A DNA stretch of 64,000 nt from Desulfosalsimonas propionicica (lineage in GTDB: Bacteria; Desulfobacterota; Desulfobacteria; Desulfobacterales; Desulfosalsimonadaceae): assembly GCF_013761005.1 (NCBI RefSeq), contig NZ_JACDUS010000001.1:248001-312000 (forward strand), given 5' to 3'. This document shows positions 53,739-64,000 of the stretch, piece by piece. The notes beneath the pieces were generated by a model. The model was not told where the DNA came from. It saw nothing but the letters and a program-made list of their open reading frames with translations, and searched no databases. The number at the start of each line of letters is the position of its first letter. Within the stretch, counting starts at the first letter, position 1. The translations under genes were made by a program, and so were the position numbers.

Positions 53739-56700
53739 TCAATCCCGGAATTTGCCGATGTTTTTCAGATATTCGCCTGAGCTGTCCAGATAAAATGCCA
53801 GGGGTTTGGAAAAATACTGGCCAAGGATGCCGTCGATAAACATCTGACTGATTTCCCTCTCCATTTTCAGCACGCTCTGGGCCTGGATAAACACATGGCG
53901 CTCTTCTTCGGACAGATCCCGGACAAAATTGCCAAAAGCCGTGCGTGCCCTGGGTTGATACATCCAGAAATAAAGCAGGTCCAGGGCGTTTATGATCAAA
54001 ACCTGGATCAGGCGCCGGGATTCCTCGTCCTCGGAGTGCAGAAGCTCCCGGGGGCGCTCCAGCAGATCCAGCACCTCGGATTCTGGAAACAGCATTTCCG
54101 CCCGGGCGTAGCAGTCCAGAAACTGCCGGAGTTTCTGCCGGTAGTCGTTCATCCGGTTTTCAATGTTTTTGGCCCGGTCCACGGCCCCTTCGATCAGCGC
54201 GGCCACAAAATCCGAAGCGGTCTTGGAAATGACCGCGGCCCAGCTTTGCAGAATCATGTCCACCTGCACCACACCGGCAAGGCCGAGCACGCCCCCGAGC
54301 AGTTCACTTAACCCGAAGGCTACGGGTATAGAGATCACCGAGCGGAAAAAATTGGCAAATGCGGCTTCCCTGGGAAGTCCGCGAAACAGGTTATGACTGG
54401 TCAGGTAAAGCCCGTTGACAAGGGCCATCACTGAATAGAGCATGACCGGATGGGTTGCGGTGGTAATACCCAGACCCTGGTTTAACATCAGGGTTTTGAC
54501 CAGGTAATCCAACAGGGGCACTGAAAACCCGGTATACATTAAAGAATCCGTGATCCGGTCCCAGCTGATGTAATCATTCCACTGCAGAAGCGGTGATCGC
54601 CGCAGCCCGCCGCCGGCCATGACCGACTGGAGTATATTGCGCAGCCCAGTGATCCCAAACCAGATAAACGCCCCGAAACATGCCAGCACCCACCAGTCAT
54701 GGGTGAGGTAAAAGGTCAGAAAAGCCGGCACAAAACCGAAAATCACCTTGAGGCTGTTTTTGAAATGGGTCCGCAGGTATTCAAACCGGTGCAGACGTGG
54801 TTTTTTCCCGGGTCCGGGCGGCTTTTTGATATAGAGCCCGTTGTTGGCCTCAGTGGAAAAGCCGCTTAAGGTCACGATATTGCCGCAATCCGACATTTTC
54901 GTGGTTTCCTCCCTGGCAAACCAATCCCTGTGGTGCAGACGTCCGGCCAGAGCCAGGCCCGGAATTGCACGGATCACAGACATCAGCAGGGACAGCAGGG
55001 TCCCGGCTTTTGCCGCCTGGCCGTAAATCAGCCGGAAAAAGGTCTGCACGTAAAAGGGAATCACCATATATGCGCCGGCCTCGTCTTTGCGCACTTCCCG
55101 CTGAGCCCTTTTGGGAAGGGTATCCAGCACGGCCAGTCCCATGCCCGGCAGCCTGCGGGAATGCCCTGTGGAATCGCTTCCGATCCTTGATTTCAGAGGC
55201 CGGACCCGGTACATGCCCATCAGTGATTCCATGTCGGCCAGTATCCAGTTAAATTTCTGGATGCGCATCAGGGCCAGGGAATCATTTGTCTCCCGGAGCC
55301 GGGATATGATTTCAAGGATCAGGCGTTTGAGCTGGATGACATTGGCATTGTTGATGCTTTGCTGCAGCCGATCAATATCGGGAATATGATCAACCTTGCA
55401 GTCGGCAAAATCCTTTAGGTTAAAGATCTCCAGCCGGGATATCCGGCCCCGGCATTCATAAAGCAGCTCAAGGACGTCTTCGACCTTCATGTTGCTTAAA
55501 TTCAGGGTAATGCGGTATGCCGAATGCAACCGGGACAGCCGGTCCACCAGCTCACACGGTGAAAGCTGCATCAGGGCCGGGGCATCATCTCCGCTGCCGC
55601 CGGCCCCAGGATTGCGTCCCGGGGTCAGAAACCGATGGTGGATATCATCTGCATCCATGCGATTCATCCGGTCCGCCAGGGCCTCTATGTTCCGGCGCTT
55701 TTCCTCGTCTGCATCCGCGTACTCGCCGCGCAATTCCGCCACCCGCTCCTGCATCCGGGGCAGCAGCAGCAGGTGGATATATTTGGCCAGGTGCAGCAGG
55801 GAGGCCTGGCCAAAGCCCACAAACGCCATGAACGCTTCGGGATTCAGGGGCGCCATTTCCAGGCCGAATTCAGAATTTATCGTATGCCGGTGAGTCCGGT
55901 TAAAGGCATGAAGAATGTCGATGACCTGGCCGCGCTGGTATTCGGAGACACTGCGCCCCTCCTCCATGAGATTTCGCACTTCGCTTTTTTCCAGAAAGCG
56001 CAAAAAATCCCCGGAATCGGCAAAACCCCGGGGAACCCAGATAATCTGGGCATGGCGGTTGTGAAAAGAGGCAAAAAACTCAATACCGATGCGGATCATG
56101 ATACCCATGGCATCGGCGGCCTCCATGAGCTCTGCCGCGGTTTCCGGTCGGATGTAGTTGTAATGAATCACCCGGAGCCGCCGCACCCCCTTGATCCAGG
56201 CATCCATGATCAGATGGGTGGGCGACTTGCGGCCCTTGGTAAAGGCGTCATGTACATGGTCGTCAAAAGCCAGGTGATTCCATGCCTCGGGCATTTCCAG
56301 CAGCCGGTATTGCTTTAAAAAATAGCGCACAATCCGGGGTTTGCCCGATGCGGCCAGTCGGAAATGATGTGCCAGCTCCAGCTGGCGCGGATAATTTTCA
56401 CAGGCCCGGACCAGTTCCTTCATGATTTCTATGAGCACCCGGGCGGTGTTCATCTGCAGCTCCTGGCTGGTGCTGCACATCACCTCGTCGCGCAGGGCCC
56501 GAAGCGCTTTTAAACGATGTCCGGCCTCTGCCGATTCCAGGGACTGGAGCAGATGAATCACCGCATATGCGATCCGCAGACCCCGGGATTCAGCCATTTC
56601 CTTGATTCCCCGGGGATGAAAATAATGAAAAAACTGGCGCTGGATTTCAAAGCGTGACCGCTGCCCCGTGACAATCCCGTTGACAATATGGAGCAGGTGA

Positions 56701-56750
56701 TAATCCCGCTGATCAAAATAAAATTTCGATATTCCGGGGTTTCGGGCCAT
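53739..56750 (-). CDS. Large uncharacterised protein: PHP-like domain plus membrane region
   Basis: 1003 residues. Residues about 162-245 resemble a PHP phosphoesterase: DDHVHDAFTKGRKSPTHLI aligns with the DLHVHTxxSDG...SP pattern and RRLRVIHYNYI with the ITDHN strand, but the second motif has lost its Asp. The middle is helical and soluble (AEL, LSPCEL repeats). From about 575 on there are at least five hydrophobic segments, including SLKVIFGFVPAFLTFYL and the region after SVISIPVAFGLSELLGG. The C-terminus is again soluble. I do not recognise the family. SD GGGAG is about 10 bp before the ATG. Confidence 0.8.
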   Translation of the reverse strand: MARNPGISKFYFDQRDYHLLHIVNGIVTGQRSRFEIQRQFFHYFHPRGIKEMAESRGLRIAYAVIHLLQSLESAEAGHRLKALRALRDEVMCSTSQELQMNTARVLIEIMKELVRACENYPRQLELAHHFRLAASGKPRIVRYFLKQYRLLEMPEAWNHLAFDDHVHDAFTKGRKSPTHLIMDAWIKGVRRLRVIHYNYIRPETAAELMEAADAMGIMIRIGIEFFASFHNRHAQIIWVPRGFADSGDFLRFLEKSEVRNLMEEGRSVSEYQRGQVIDILHAFNRTHRHTINSEFGLEMAPLNPEAFMAFVGFGQASLLHLAKYIHLLLLPRMQERVAELRGEYADADEEKRRNIEALADRMNRMDADDIHHRFLTPGRNPGAGGSGDDAPALMQLSPCELVDRLSRLHSAYRITLNLSNMKVEDVLELLYECRGRISRLEIFNLKDFADCKVDHIPDIDRLQQSINNANVIQLKRLILEIISRLRETNDSLALMRIQKFNWILADMESLMGMYRVRPLKSRIGSDSTGHSRRLPGMGLAVLDTLPKRAQREVRKDEAGAYMVIPFYVQTFFRLIYGQAAKAGTLLSLLMSVIRAIPGLALAGRLHHRDWFAREETTKMSDCGNIVTLSGFSTEANNGLYIKKPPGPGKKPRLHRFEYLRTHFKNSLKVIFGFVPAFLTFYLTHDWWVLACFGAFIWFGITGLRNILQSVMAGGGLRRSPLLQWNDYISWDRITDSLMYTGFSVPLLDYLVKTLMLNQGLGITTATHPVMLYSVMALVNGLYLTSHNLFRGLPREAAFANFFRSVISIPVAFGLSELLGGVLGLAGVVQVDMILQSWAAVISKTASDFVAALIEGAVDRAKNIENRMNDYRQKLRQFLDCYARAEMLFPESEVLDLLERPRELLHSEDEESRRLIQVLIINALDLLYFWMYQPRARTAFGNFVRDLSEEERHVFIQAQSVLKMEREISQMFIDGILGQYFSKPLAFYLDSSGEYLKNIGKFRD

Positions 56751-57003
56751 CAAATAAAGACTCCCTTAATTCGGCCATGGGCATGATTTTTACCTAAATT
56801 GAGGTTTTATTGTTTTGGCATGAAACGCCCCTGTTTGCAATAATTATACATTCCCGGACCTGTTGATGTACCGGTTTGAAACATGGTGTGATTTTTATTG
56901 AAATTTAAGAAATCCGGTATATAAAAGAGCCTGATCATCGCCCCGGGTTGGGCCATATACCGGGGCAACGCAATGACCCGGGCAAAGGGATAACGACAGG
57001 AAA

Positions 57004-57612
57004 ATGAAAGAAGAAACAGTCAAAATAAACGGTTTTGAATGCCGCGTCATTTCCGGCAGCGGCAGGCGCCCCTGCATTGTGCTGCTCCACGGTTACATGT
57101 ATACCAGCGATGTATGGAATGACATCGGTCTGCTGCGCCTGCTGGAACAGAAAAACATTGCTTTCAGCGCCGTTGACATGCCCTACGGGCACAGAAGCGA
57201 ATGCACGCCCCGATCCGGAAATCCGGAGCAAAACACGGCAATTGTTGACAGTATGGCTTCCCATGACTCCCTGTTGATCGGCGCCAGTTTGGGCGGCTAT
57301 ATTGCGTTAAAACACTGCGTGGCCCGGCCGGCCGGGGGACTGATGCTCGTGGCGCCGGTCATGAGTCTCCAGGCGGAACTGGCAGCCCGCTACCCCCAGA
57401 TCTCCGCCCGGGTCCGCCTGATTTACGGGGAAAATGACAACGTGGTCTATCGCGATGAAATCAAGCGTCTGGGCCGACTTTTGGGCATAACCCCACGGAT
57501 ATATGAAAAAGCCCAGCACGCGGCCTACATGGACCAGCCCGGGCGCTTTAACACCGATGTAATCGAATTTTACCAGCAACTGACAGGAAAAAAAGCGGAG
57601 AAAAAAACCTAA
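57004..57612 (+). CDS. Alpha/beta hydrolase
   Basis: 202 residues. Oxyanion motif VLLHGYMYTSDVW (about 25-37), nucleophile elbow IGASLGGYIAL (serine at about 94), acid in IYGENDNVVY and catalytic histidine in KAQHAAYMDQPGRF. Small soluble esterase/lipase-like enzyme of unknown substrate. SD AGGAAA is close to the ATG. Convergent with the PBP1A gene, with repeat A6 between. Confidence 0.88.
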   Translation: MKEETVKINGFECRVISGSGRRPCIVLLHGYMYTSDVWNDIGLLRLLEQKNIAFSAVDMPYGHRSECTPRSGNPEQNTAIVDSMASHDSLLIGASLGGYIALKHCVARPAGGLMLVAPVMSLQAELAARYPQISARVRLIYGENDNVVYRDEIKRLGRLLGITPRIYEKAQHAAYMDQPGRFNTDVIEFYQQLTGKKAEKKT

Positions 57613-57670
57613 ACGTTCAATGCCGTTTTAAAAACCCACGCCGGCCCGGGGATGGTTTGCGCGTCGCATT

Positions 57671-57794
57671 GATGGCGCCGTAAAAGTTCAAGATCAAGGC
57701 TTGCGCGATTGCCGAAGAATGCGGCGTACTTATCCGTACGTAAAATTCTGAGGAATCGCGCGTAACGCAGATATTGAACTATTACGGTGCCATC
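57671..57794. repeat. Family A palindromic repeat, copy A6 (no arm)
   Basis: Palindrome with ends GATGGCGCC/GGTGCCATC (a G-T wobble replaces one pair) and middle stem GCGCGATT/AATCGCGC. The 27-bp arm found in other copies is absent. It fills the gap between two convergent genes and ends 4 bp from the PBP1A stop. Confidence 0.92.
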
Positions 57795-57798
57795 AATT

Positions 57799-60162
57799 TT
57801 ATTGGATTCCCTTTTTGAAAAAGTCATCTGTATCCGCGATTTCATCCTCGGTCTTGGTGCGGCGCTCGGGCACTGTCCCTTCCTTGAAGCACATGTCAAT
57901 AACCTTTTCTGAATCCTCGTTGGGCAGCAGGCCGGTTTTGGCGTCGATTTTGGCAAAAACAACATTGTCCGGAACCGGAAATACCCGCTCAGTCCGGCCT
58001 TCCAGGATTTGCTGCATGTAATCAAGCCAAATGGGACTAGCGGCCCTGGAGCCGGTTTCATTTTTCCCAAGGGATTTTTCCTGGTCATGACCCACCCATA
58101 CGCCTGTGACAAATCTTGGTGTATATCCCATGAACCAGGCATCATAGAGATTGTTGGTGGTGCCGGTCTTTCCGGCCACCGGCCGTTTCAGGGCCTTGAT
58201 TCGCCATCCGGTGCCTTCGGTGACCACTTTTTCAAGCAAGTGGGTGATGATATAAGCCGTGCTTTTATCAATCACAGATTCTTTTTCTTCCGGAGCTTCA
58301 TAGATCACATTGCCGTTTCGGTCCTCGATCCGGCGGATAAAAACCAGCTCCTGCCGGATTCCCTGGTTGGCAAACACCCCGTAGGCGCGCACCAGTTCCA
58401 GAAGCGATACACCCGAAGATCCCAAAGCCGTTGAAAGATTGCGGTCCAATTGGGATTCGATTCCGAGTTTTCGGGCATAATCGATCACGTAATCCACGCC
58501 GATATCCTGCATGATTTTTACGGTAACGACGTTTCTGGAATGGATCAGGCCATCGCGCAGCAGAGTGAAACCATGAAAGGTATTGTCATAGTTGTCCGGC
58601 TTCCATGTAAAATCCCTCTCATCATCGGTAAAGACAATGGATGTATCGGCAATCACCGTGGCCGGGGTATATCCCTTATCCAGGGCCGCAGCATAGACAA
58701 CGGGTTTGAAAGCCGAACCCGGCTGCCGGCGGGACTGGGTGGCCCGGTTAAACTGGCTTTCGGAAAATTTGCGGCCGCCGACCATGGCCCTGACATGAGC
58801 ATTATCGGATTCCATGCAAATAAGGGCTGCCTGTGCCCTGGGTGTCTGTTCCAGTGACAGATTCCACTGCTGATTTTTCCCGTCCCAGGATTCCAGGCGG
58901 ACGCGAATCACATCACCCACCCGCAGGACCTGACCGGGTCTCTGCACCCGGATGACCCCCGGGGCCACTTCCGGGTCGGGTTTTCTTGCCCATCGCATTT
59001 TTTCCAACGGAATCACGCCGACATTTTTTCCGATCCGGACAGTGGTCTTGTTTTTTTTATCATCCACGTCCACCACAACGCCCTGAACGATCAGGTCCTC
59101 GTGAAGCGCCTGATCCTCTATATCCTCCTGGAGTTTGCGGCTGAAGGCTTCAATCTCTTTTCTGGAAATATGACGAACAGGGCCCCGGTATCCCTGGCGT
59201 TTGTCTAAATCCCGCAAACCTTTTTCAACGGATTTTCGCGCTTGTTCCTGCATTTCAATATCAACGGCCGTATAAACTCTGAGTCCACCGGTATAAAGCA
59301 GTTTTTCACCATATTGTTCCTTTACAATCCGGCGCACGTGCTCTGTATAATATGGAACCGTTTCCTGGAACCAGTTGGGCCGTTTTTCAATGGTCACATT
59401 GGTATTCATGGCCTCTGAGGCCTCGGAATTGGTGATAAAATTTTCTGAAACCATGCGGTTTAAAACATAAATCTGCCGCTGCCGGGCGCGTTCAAAATGA
59501 CGATGGGGCGAATACCAGCTCGGTGCCCGGGGCAGGCCGGCGAGCATGGCCGATTCCCCGATGGTCAGCTCTTCTGCGGATTTGGCGAAATAATTCTGGG
59601 CCGCCGCCTCCACCCCGTAGGCCCCGTGGCCGAGATAAATCTGATTGAGATACAAAAACAGGATTTCATCCTTGGTGAAATGCCGGTCTATCCGGTATGC
59701 CAGAATCGCTTCCTTGAGCTTACGGGTATAGCTGCGCTCCGGGGTCAGAAAAAAGGATTTGGCCACCTGCTGGGTAATGGTGCTGCCGCCCTGAACAATG
59801 GTGCCGGCTTCCAGGTTTTTGAAAAACGCACGCATGATGCTGTATAAATCAATTCCCTCATGCTCATAGAAACGGGCGTCTTCCGTGGCCACAAACGCCT
59901 GGATCAGGTGTTTCGGCATTTCGGACAATTTCACCACGATCCGGCGCTGCTTGTAAAATTCAGCAATCTTGCGGTCATCTTCTGAATAAAACGTGGTTAC
60001 CACGGATGGCTGATAATCTTCCAGGGAGGAAATTTTCGGAAGATCGCGGCTGAAATAAATATATGTTCCCGCTGCGGCAAAAACGGACATAACTCCGCAG
60101 ATCAGCAGTAAAATAACGGCCCATTTCGTTAAAGCCAGAATCCAGCGGCCCAAACGACGCAT
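57799..60162 (-). CDS. Penicillin-binding protein 1A, bifunctional
   Basis: 787 residues. N-terminal membrane anchor (about 14-36), transglycosylase domain with ATEDARFYEHEGID and QGGSTITQQVAKSFF (about 84-130), an OB-like insert, and the transpeptidase with PGSAFKP (SxxK), SRN and AGKTGTTNN. It polymerises and cross-links peptidoglycan on the outer face of the inner membrane. ATG 60162 is 11 bp from SD AAAGGAG; a TTG two codons upstream is closer. The gene is divergent from dnaN. Confidence 0.94.
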   Translation of the reverse strand: MRRLGRWILALTKWAVILLLICGVMSVFAAAGTYIYFSRDLPKISSLEDYQPSVVTTFYSEDDRKIAEFYKQRRIVVKLSEMPKHLIQAFVATEDARFYEHEGIDLYSIMRAFFKNLEAGTIVQGGSTITQQVAKSFFLTPERSYTRKLKEAILAYRIDRHFTKDEILFLYLNQIYLGHGAYGVEAAAQNYFAKSAEELTIGESAMLAGLPRAPSWYSPHRHFERARQRQIYVLNRMVSENFITNSEASEAMNTNVTIEKRPNWFQETVPYYTEHVRRIVKEQYGEKLLYTGGLRVYTAVDIEMQEQARKSVEKGLRDLDKRQGYRGPVRHISRKEIEAFSRKLQEDIEDQALHEDLIVQGVVVDVDDKKNKTTVRIGKNVGVIPLEKMRWARKPDPEVAPGVIRVQRPGQVLRVGDVIRVRLESWDGKNQQWNLSLEQTPRAQAALICMESDNAHVRAMVGGRKFSESQFNRATQSRRQPGSAFKPVVYAAALDKGYTPATVIADTSIVFTDDERDFTWKPDNYDNTFHGFTLLRDGLIHSRNVVTVKIMQDIGVDYVIDYARKLGIESQLDRNLSTALGSSGVSLLELVRAYGVFANQGIRQELVFIRRIEDRNGNVIYEAPEEKESVIDKSTAYIITHLLEKVVTEGTGWRIKALKRPVAGKTGTTNNLYDAWFMGYTPRFVTGVWVGHDQEKSLGKNETGSRAASPIWLDYMQQILEGRTERVFPVPDNVVFAKIDAKTGLLPNEDSEKVIDMCFKEGTVPERRTKTEDEIADTDDFFKKGIQ

Positions 60163-60168
60163 ATGCAA

Positions 60169-60618
60169 ACATACTCCTTTTATTATTCGGAAAGCAGCCC
60201 GTTGTGCTGCATAGACAATCCATTCCGGGCCATGCAACATACCCCCGGCACGGAGATAAAACAGATATCATGGTTTGTGTCAGTACATCAATTATTTCTT
60301 TTTTTATCCCTGGATTTGAACTGTCACAATTGATACAATTATTTCTGTTATTGAACCCGACGCTGGCACCGGACATGCTGATGGAAAGCTGACAATTTGA
60401 TATTGATATTTTGTCAACAAGCGAATAGTTTTAAACAGCTTTTTGGCCGGGTTCTACAATGCCGAAGTTATCAACCTTTTTATCAAAGAATTCTCACAAT
60501 TCAAATTTAATTAATTTTCAAACAAATTCAATAAATTAAAAAGTTATTCCATTTTTCGACAAACCATATATATTATTATTTCTTTATTCATTCATTAATA
60601 AACAAATAAGGATCCTGT
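60169..60618. other. AT-rich dnaN-upstream gap, candidate origin segment
   Basis: 450 bases between divergent PBP1A and dnaN. From about 60400 to 60615 the sequence is strikingly AT-rich (runs such as AATTTAATTAATTTTC and ATATATATTATTATTT) compared with the rest of the window. Weak DnaA-box-like 9-mers occur: TTATCAACC (60468-60476) and TTATCAAAG (60480-60488). No perfect box is present, and dnaA is not nearby, so origin status is speculative. Confidence 0.35.
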
Positions 60619-61737
60619 ATGCGAATCACAATCCACAAAAGCACCATTGCCGATGTATTATCCCAAATTCAGGGCCTTACAGGAAGAAAAACCAATCTGA
60701 TCATCACGGAAAACGTTTTGCTTCAAACCAGGGAAAACGGAGTTGAATTAACCGCCACGGACCTGGAAACCGGATTTGAAGGTTTTTTCCCGGCTGAAGT
60801 GGAGGCTGAGGGGGCGGTTACCATTAATTCCAGAAAATTCAACGAGATTGTTAAAAATTTTCCCACAGATGCCATCCGTATGTCGGAAATGGAAAACAAC
60901 TGGGTGGAAATCGCATCTGATAACGTGGAATATCATATTGTGGGCATGGATCCTGAGGAGTTTCCGGAGACCCCGAAAATTGATGAAGTCAGTTTTTTTT
61001 CCATGGCCTCGCCGGAGCTTAAAAAAATGATAGAAAAAACCGTGGCTGTGGGTGTTGGCGGAGATGAAAAACGGGCGCATTTGATCGGCGTGAACCTGGA
61101 ACGCATCGAGCAGGGCAATGACAACCTGCTGCGCATGGTTTCAACAGATATCAGAAGACTGGCCAAGGCGGATTACCTGTGCGATCCGGATTCCGGCTTT
61201 GCTCCCGGGCCCACGGTGATCGTGCCCAAAAAGGGATTAAATGAGCTCAACCGGTTTCTGCCCGCAGAAGGCCGGGTCCAGGTGGGGATCAAGGACAATT
61301 ACCTGATCGCAAAAAAGGAAAACGAAACCATCAGCGTAAAATTGTTAAACGGGATGTTTCCCGCCTATGAAGAGCTGCTGGCCCCGGATCCGGCTTATGA
61401 TATTATTTTTGATCGCAATCTGCTTTTAATGATGTTAAAACGCATGTCCATTCTCACATCAGAAGAATACCGGGGAGTGGTTTTTCACCTGGAAAACAAT
61501 GAAATTACCATGCGCACGGTCAACGCCGCCCTGGGCGAATCCAAAGAATCCATGGAAATCGCATATGACCGCCACCAGCAGGAGATTGCTTTTAATCCCA
61601 GATATTTCATTGATGCGCTCAATTTTATCAGCACAGACAAGGTTCGCCTCAATATCCAGGACGAGGATCATCCGTGCATTGTCCGGTCTGAAGATGACCT
61701 GTCGTATTTAAACATTATCATGCCGATGAAAATATGA
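60619..61737 (+). CDS. dnaN: DNA polymerase III beta subunit (sliding clamp)
   Basis: 372 residues, three repeats of the clamp fold. Marks are MRITIHKSTIADVLSQIQGL at the N-terminus and the ending YLNIIMPMKI, close to the usual C-terminal MPMRL. It encircles DNA and tethers the replicase. SD AAGGA precedes the ATG. The gene is not preceded by dnaA. The TGA stop overlaps the first two bases of repeat A7. Confidence 0.97.
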   Translation: MRITIHKSTIADVLSQIQGLTGRKTNLIITENVLLQTRENGVELTATDLETGFEGFFPAEVEAEGAVTINSRKFNEIVKNFPTDAIRMSEMENNWVEIASDNVEYHIVGMDPEEFPETPKIDEVSFFSMASPELKKMIEKTVAVGVGGDEKRAHLIGVNLERIEQGNDNLLRMVSTDIRRLAKADYLCDPDSGFAPGPTVIVPKKGLNELNRFLPAEGRVQVGIKDNYLIAKKENETISVKLLNGMFPAYEELLAPDPAYDIIFDRNLLLMMLKRMSILTSEEYRGVVFHLENNEITMRTVNAALGESKESMEIAYDRHQQEIAFNPRYFIDALNFISTDKVRLNIQDEDHPCIVRSEDDLSYLNIIMPMKI

Positions 61738-61887
61738 TGGCACCGCAAAAAGTTCAATATCTGCGTTACGCGCGATTTCTCAGAATTTCACGTACGGATA
61801 AGTACGCTGCATTCTTCGAAATCGCGCAAGCCTTGATCTTGAACTTTTTACGGCGCCATCTGAAAATCGACTTTTTACGAGTCCATC
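61736..61887 (-). repeat. Family A palindromic repeat, copy A7
   Basis: Palindrome 61736-61860 in the reverse orientation, followed by its arm (61861-61887, with CTTTTTACGAGTCCATC). The middle stem is the G-C type (GCGCGATTTC/GAAATCGCGC). It begins within the dnaN stop codon. Confidence 0.93.
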
Positions 61888-61944
61888 AAAATATAAACGG
61901 AAACGCAAAAAGTCTTAAAACTGATAGAATCGATAGCCGATTAA

Positions 61945-61994
61945 AAATAACTTTTTGATTTTACTTAACAATTAATCACTTAAAACTTAACACT
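61945..61994 (+). repeat. Left flank of family B insertion (repeat D)
   Basis: A 50-bp AT-rich block that recurs at 38951-39000 on the other strand with one difference. At that second place it leads directly into the sequence that here lies on the far side of the family B element. Confidence 0.85.
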
Positions 61995-61998
61995 GTCT

Positions 61999-64000
<2,002 letters not shown>

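Overview
The window looks like an origin-proximal chromosome segment from a Gram-negative, anaerobic Desulfobacterota bacterium, most likely of the order Desulfobacterales (an inference from gene content and order; there is no rRNA to confirm it). Pointers are the LL-diaminopimelate aminotransferase route to lysine, an oxygen-independent class III ribonucleotide reductase, type IV pilus genes, an ADP-forming acyl-CoA synthetase, and the sets dnaN-gyrB and rpmH-rnpA-yidD-yidC-jag-mnmE with two parS sites. No prophage, insertion sequence, CRISPR array, tRNA or rRNA was seen.

Layout. 0-2 kb: pilM-pilN-pilO (minus strand, cut at the left edge). 2.7-6 kb: lysA, a small hypothetical gene, an acyl-CoA synthetase. 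6.2-9.3 kb: dnaK, grpE and the SRP RNA gene (minus). 9.5-15.3 kb: tilS-ftsH-folP-ybbR-coaX, tightly packed on plus. 15.3-19 kb: yggT-pilT-pilU and a zinc-ribbon/pseudo-receiver gene (minus). 19-23.6 kb: proC, dsbD, a periplasmic thioredoxin-like gene and a ChaN-like lipoprotein. 23.7-26.6 kb: nrdD-nrdG behind a pair of NrdR boxes. 26.7-38 kb: two parS sites and a long minus-strand run from a large radical SAM protein through rng, rpmH, rnpA, yidD, yidC, jag and mnmE. 38-44 kb: enoyl-CoA hydratase, dapL, a pabB-pabC fusion and pabA. 44.4-51.4 kb: a DHH phosphoesterase, siroheme and haem genes, dksA, a PHP phosphoesterase, rnc and a radical SAM protein. 51.4-60.2 kb: ADP-forming acyl-CoA synthetase, a 1003-residue PHP-like/membrane protein, a hydrolase and PBP1A. 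60.6-64 kb: dnaN and gyrB (cut at the right edge), behind a very AT-rich gap that may be part of the origin.

The most unusual content lies between the genes. At least three families of long palindromic repeats are scattered through the window. Family A (about 125 bp plus a 27-bp arm; seven full copies, two collapsed copies and one remnant) forms a nested stem in which paired bases change together between copies. Most copies sit at stop codons, while one subfamily lies in front of lysA and dapL, two genes of the same pathway. Family B is a 233-bp hairpin-forming insertion between dnaN and gyrB, and a near-identical copy of its flanks without the insertion lies 23 kb away. Family C has a complete 145-bp copy and two end fragments, both at stop codons. 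There is also a promoter-to-terminator unit that may be a small RNA or attenuator before the DHH phosphoesterase gene, and a terminator-like hairpin directly in front of the pabA ribosome binding site.
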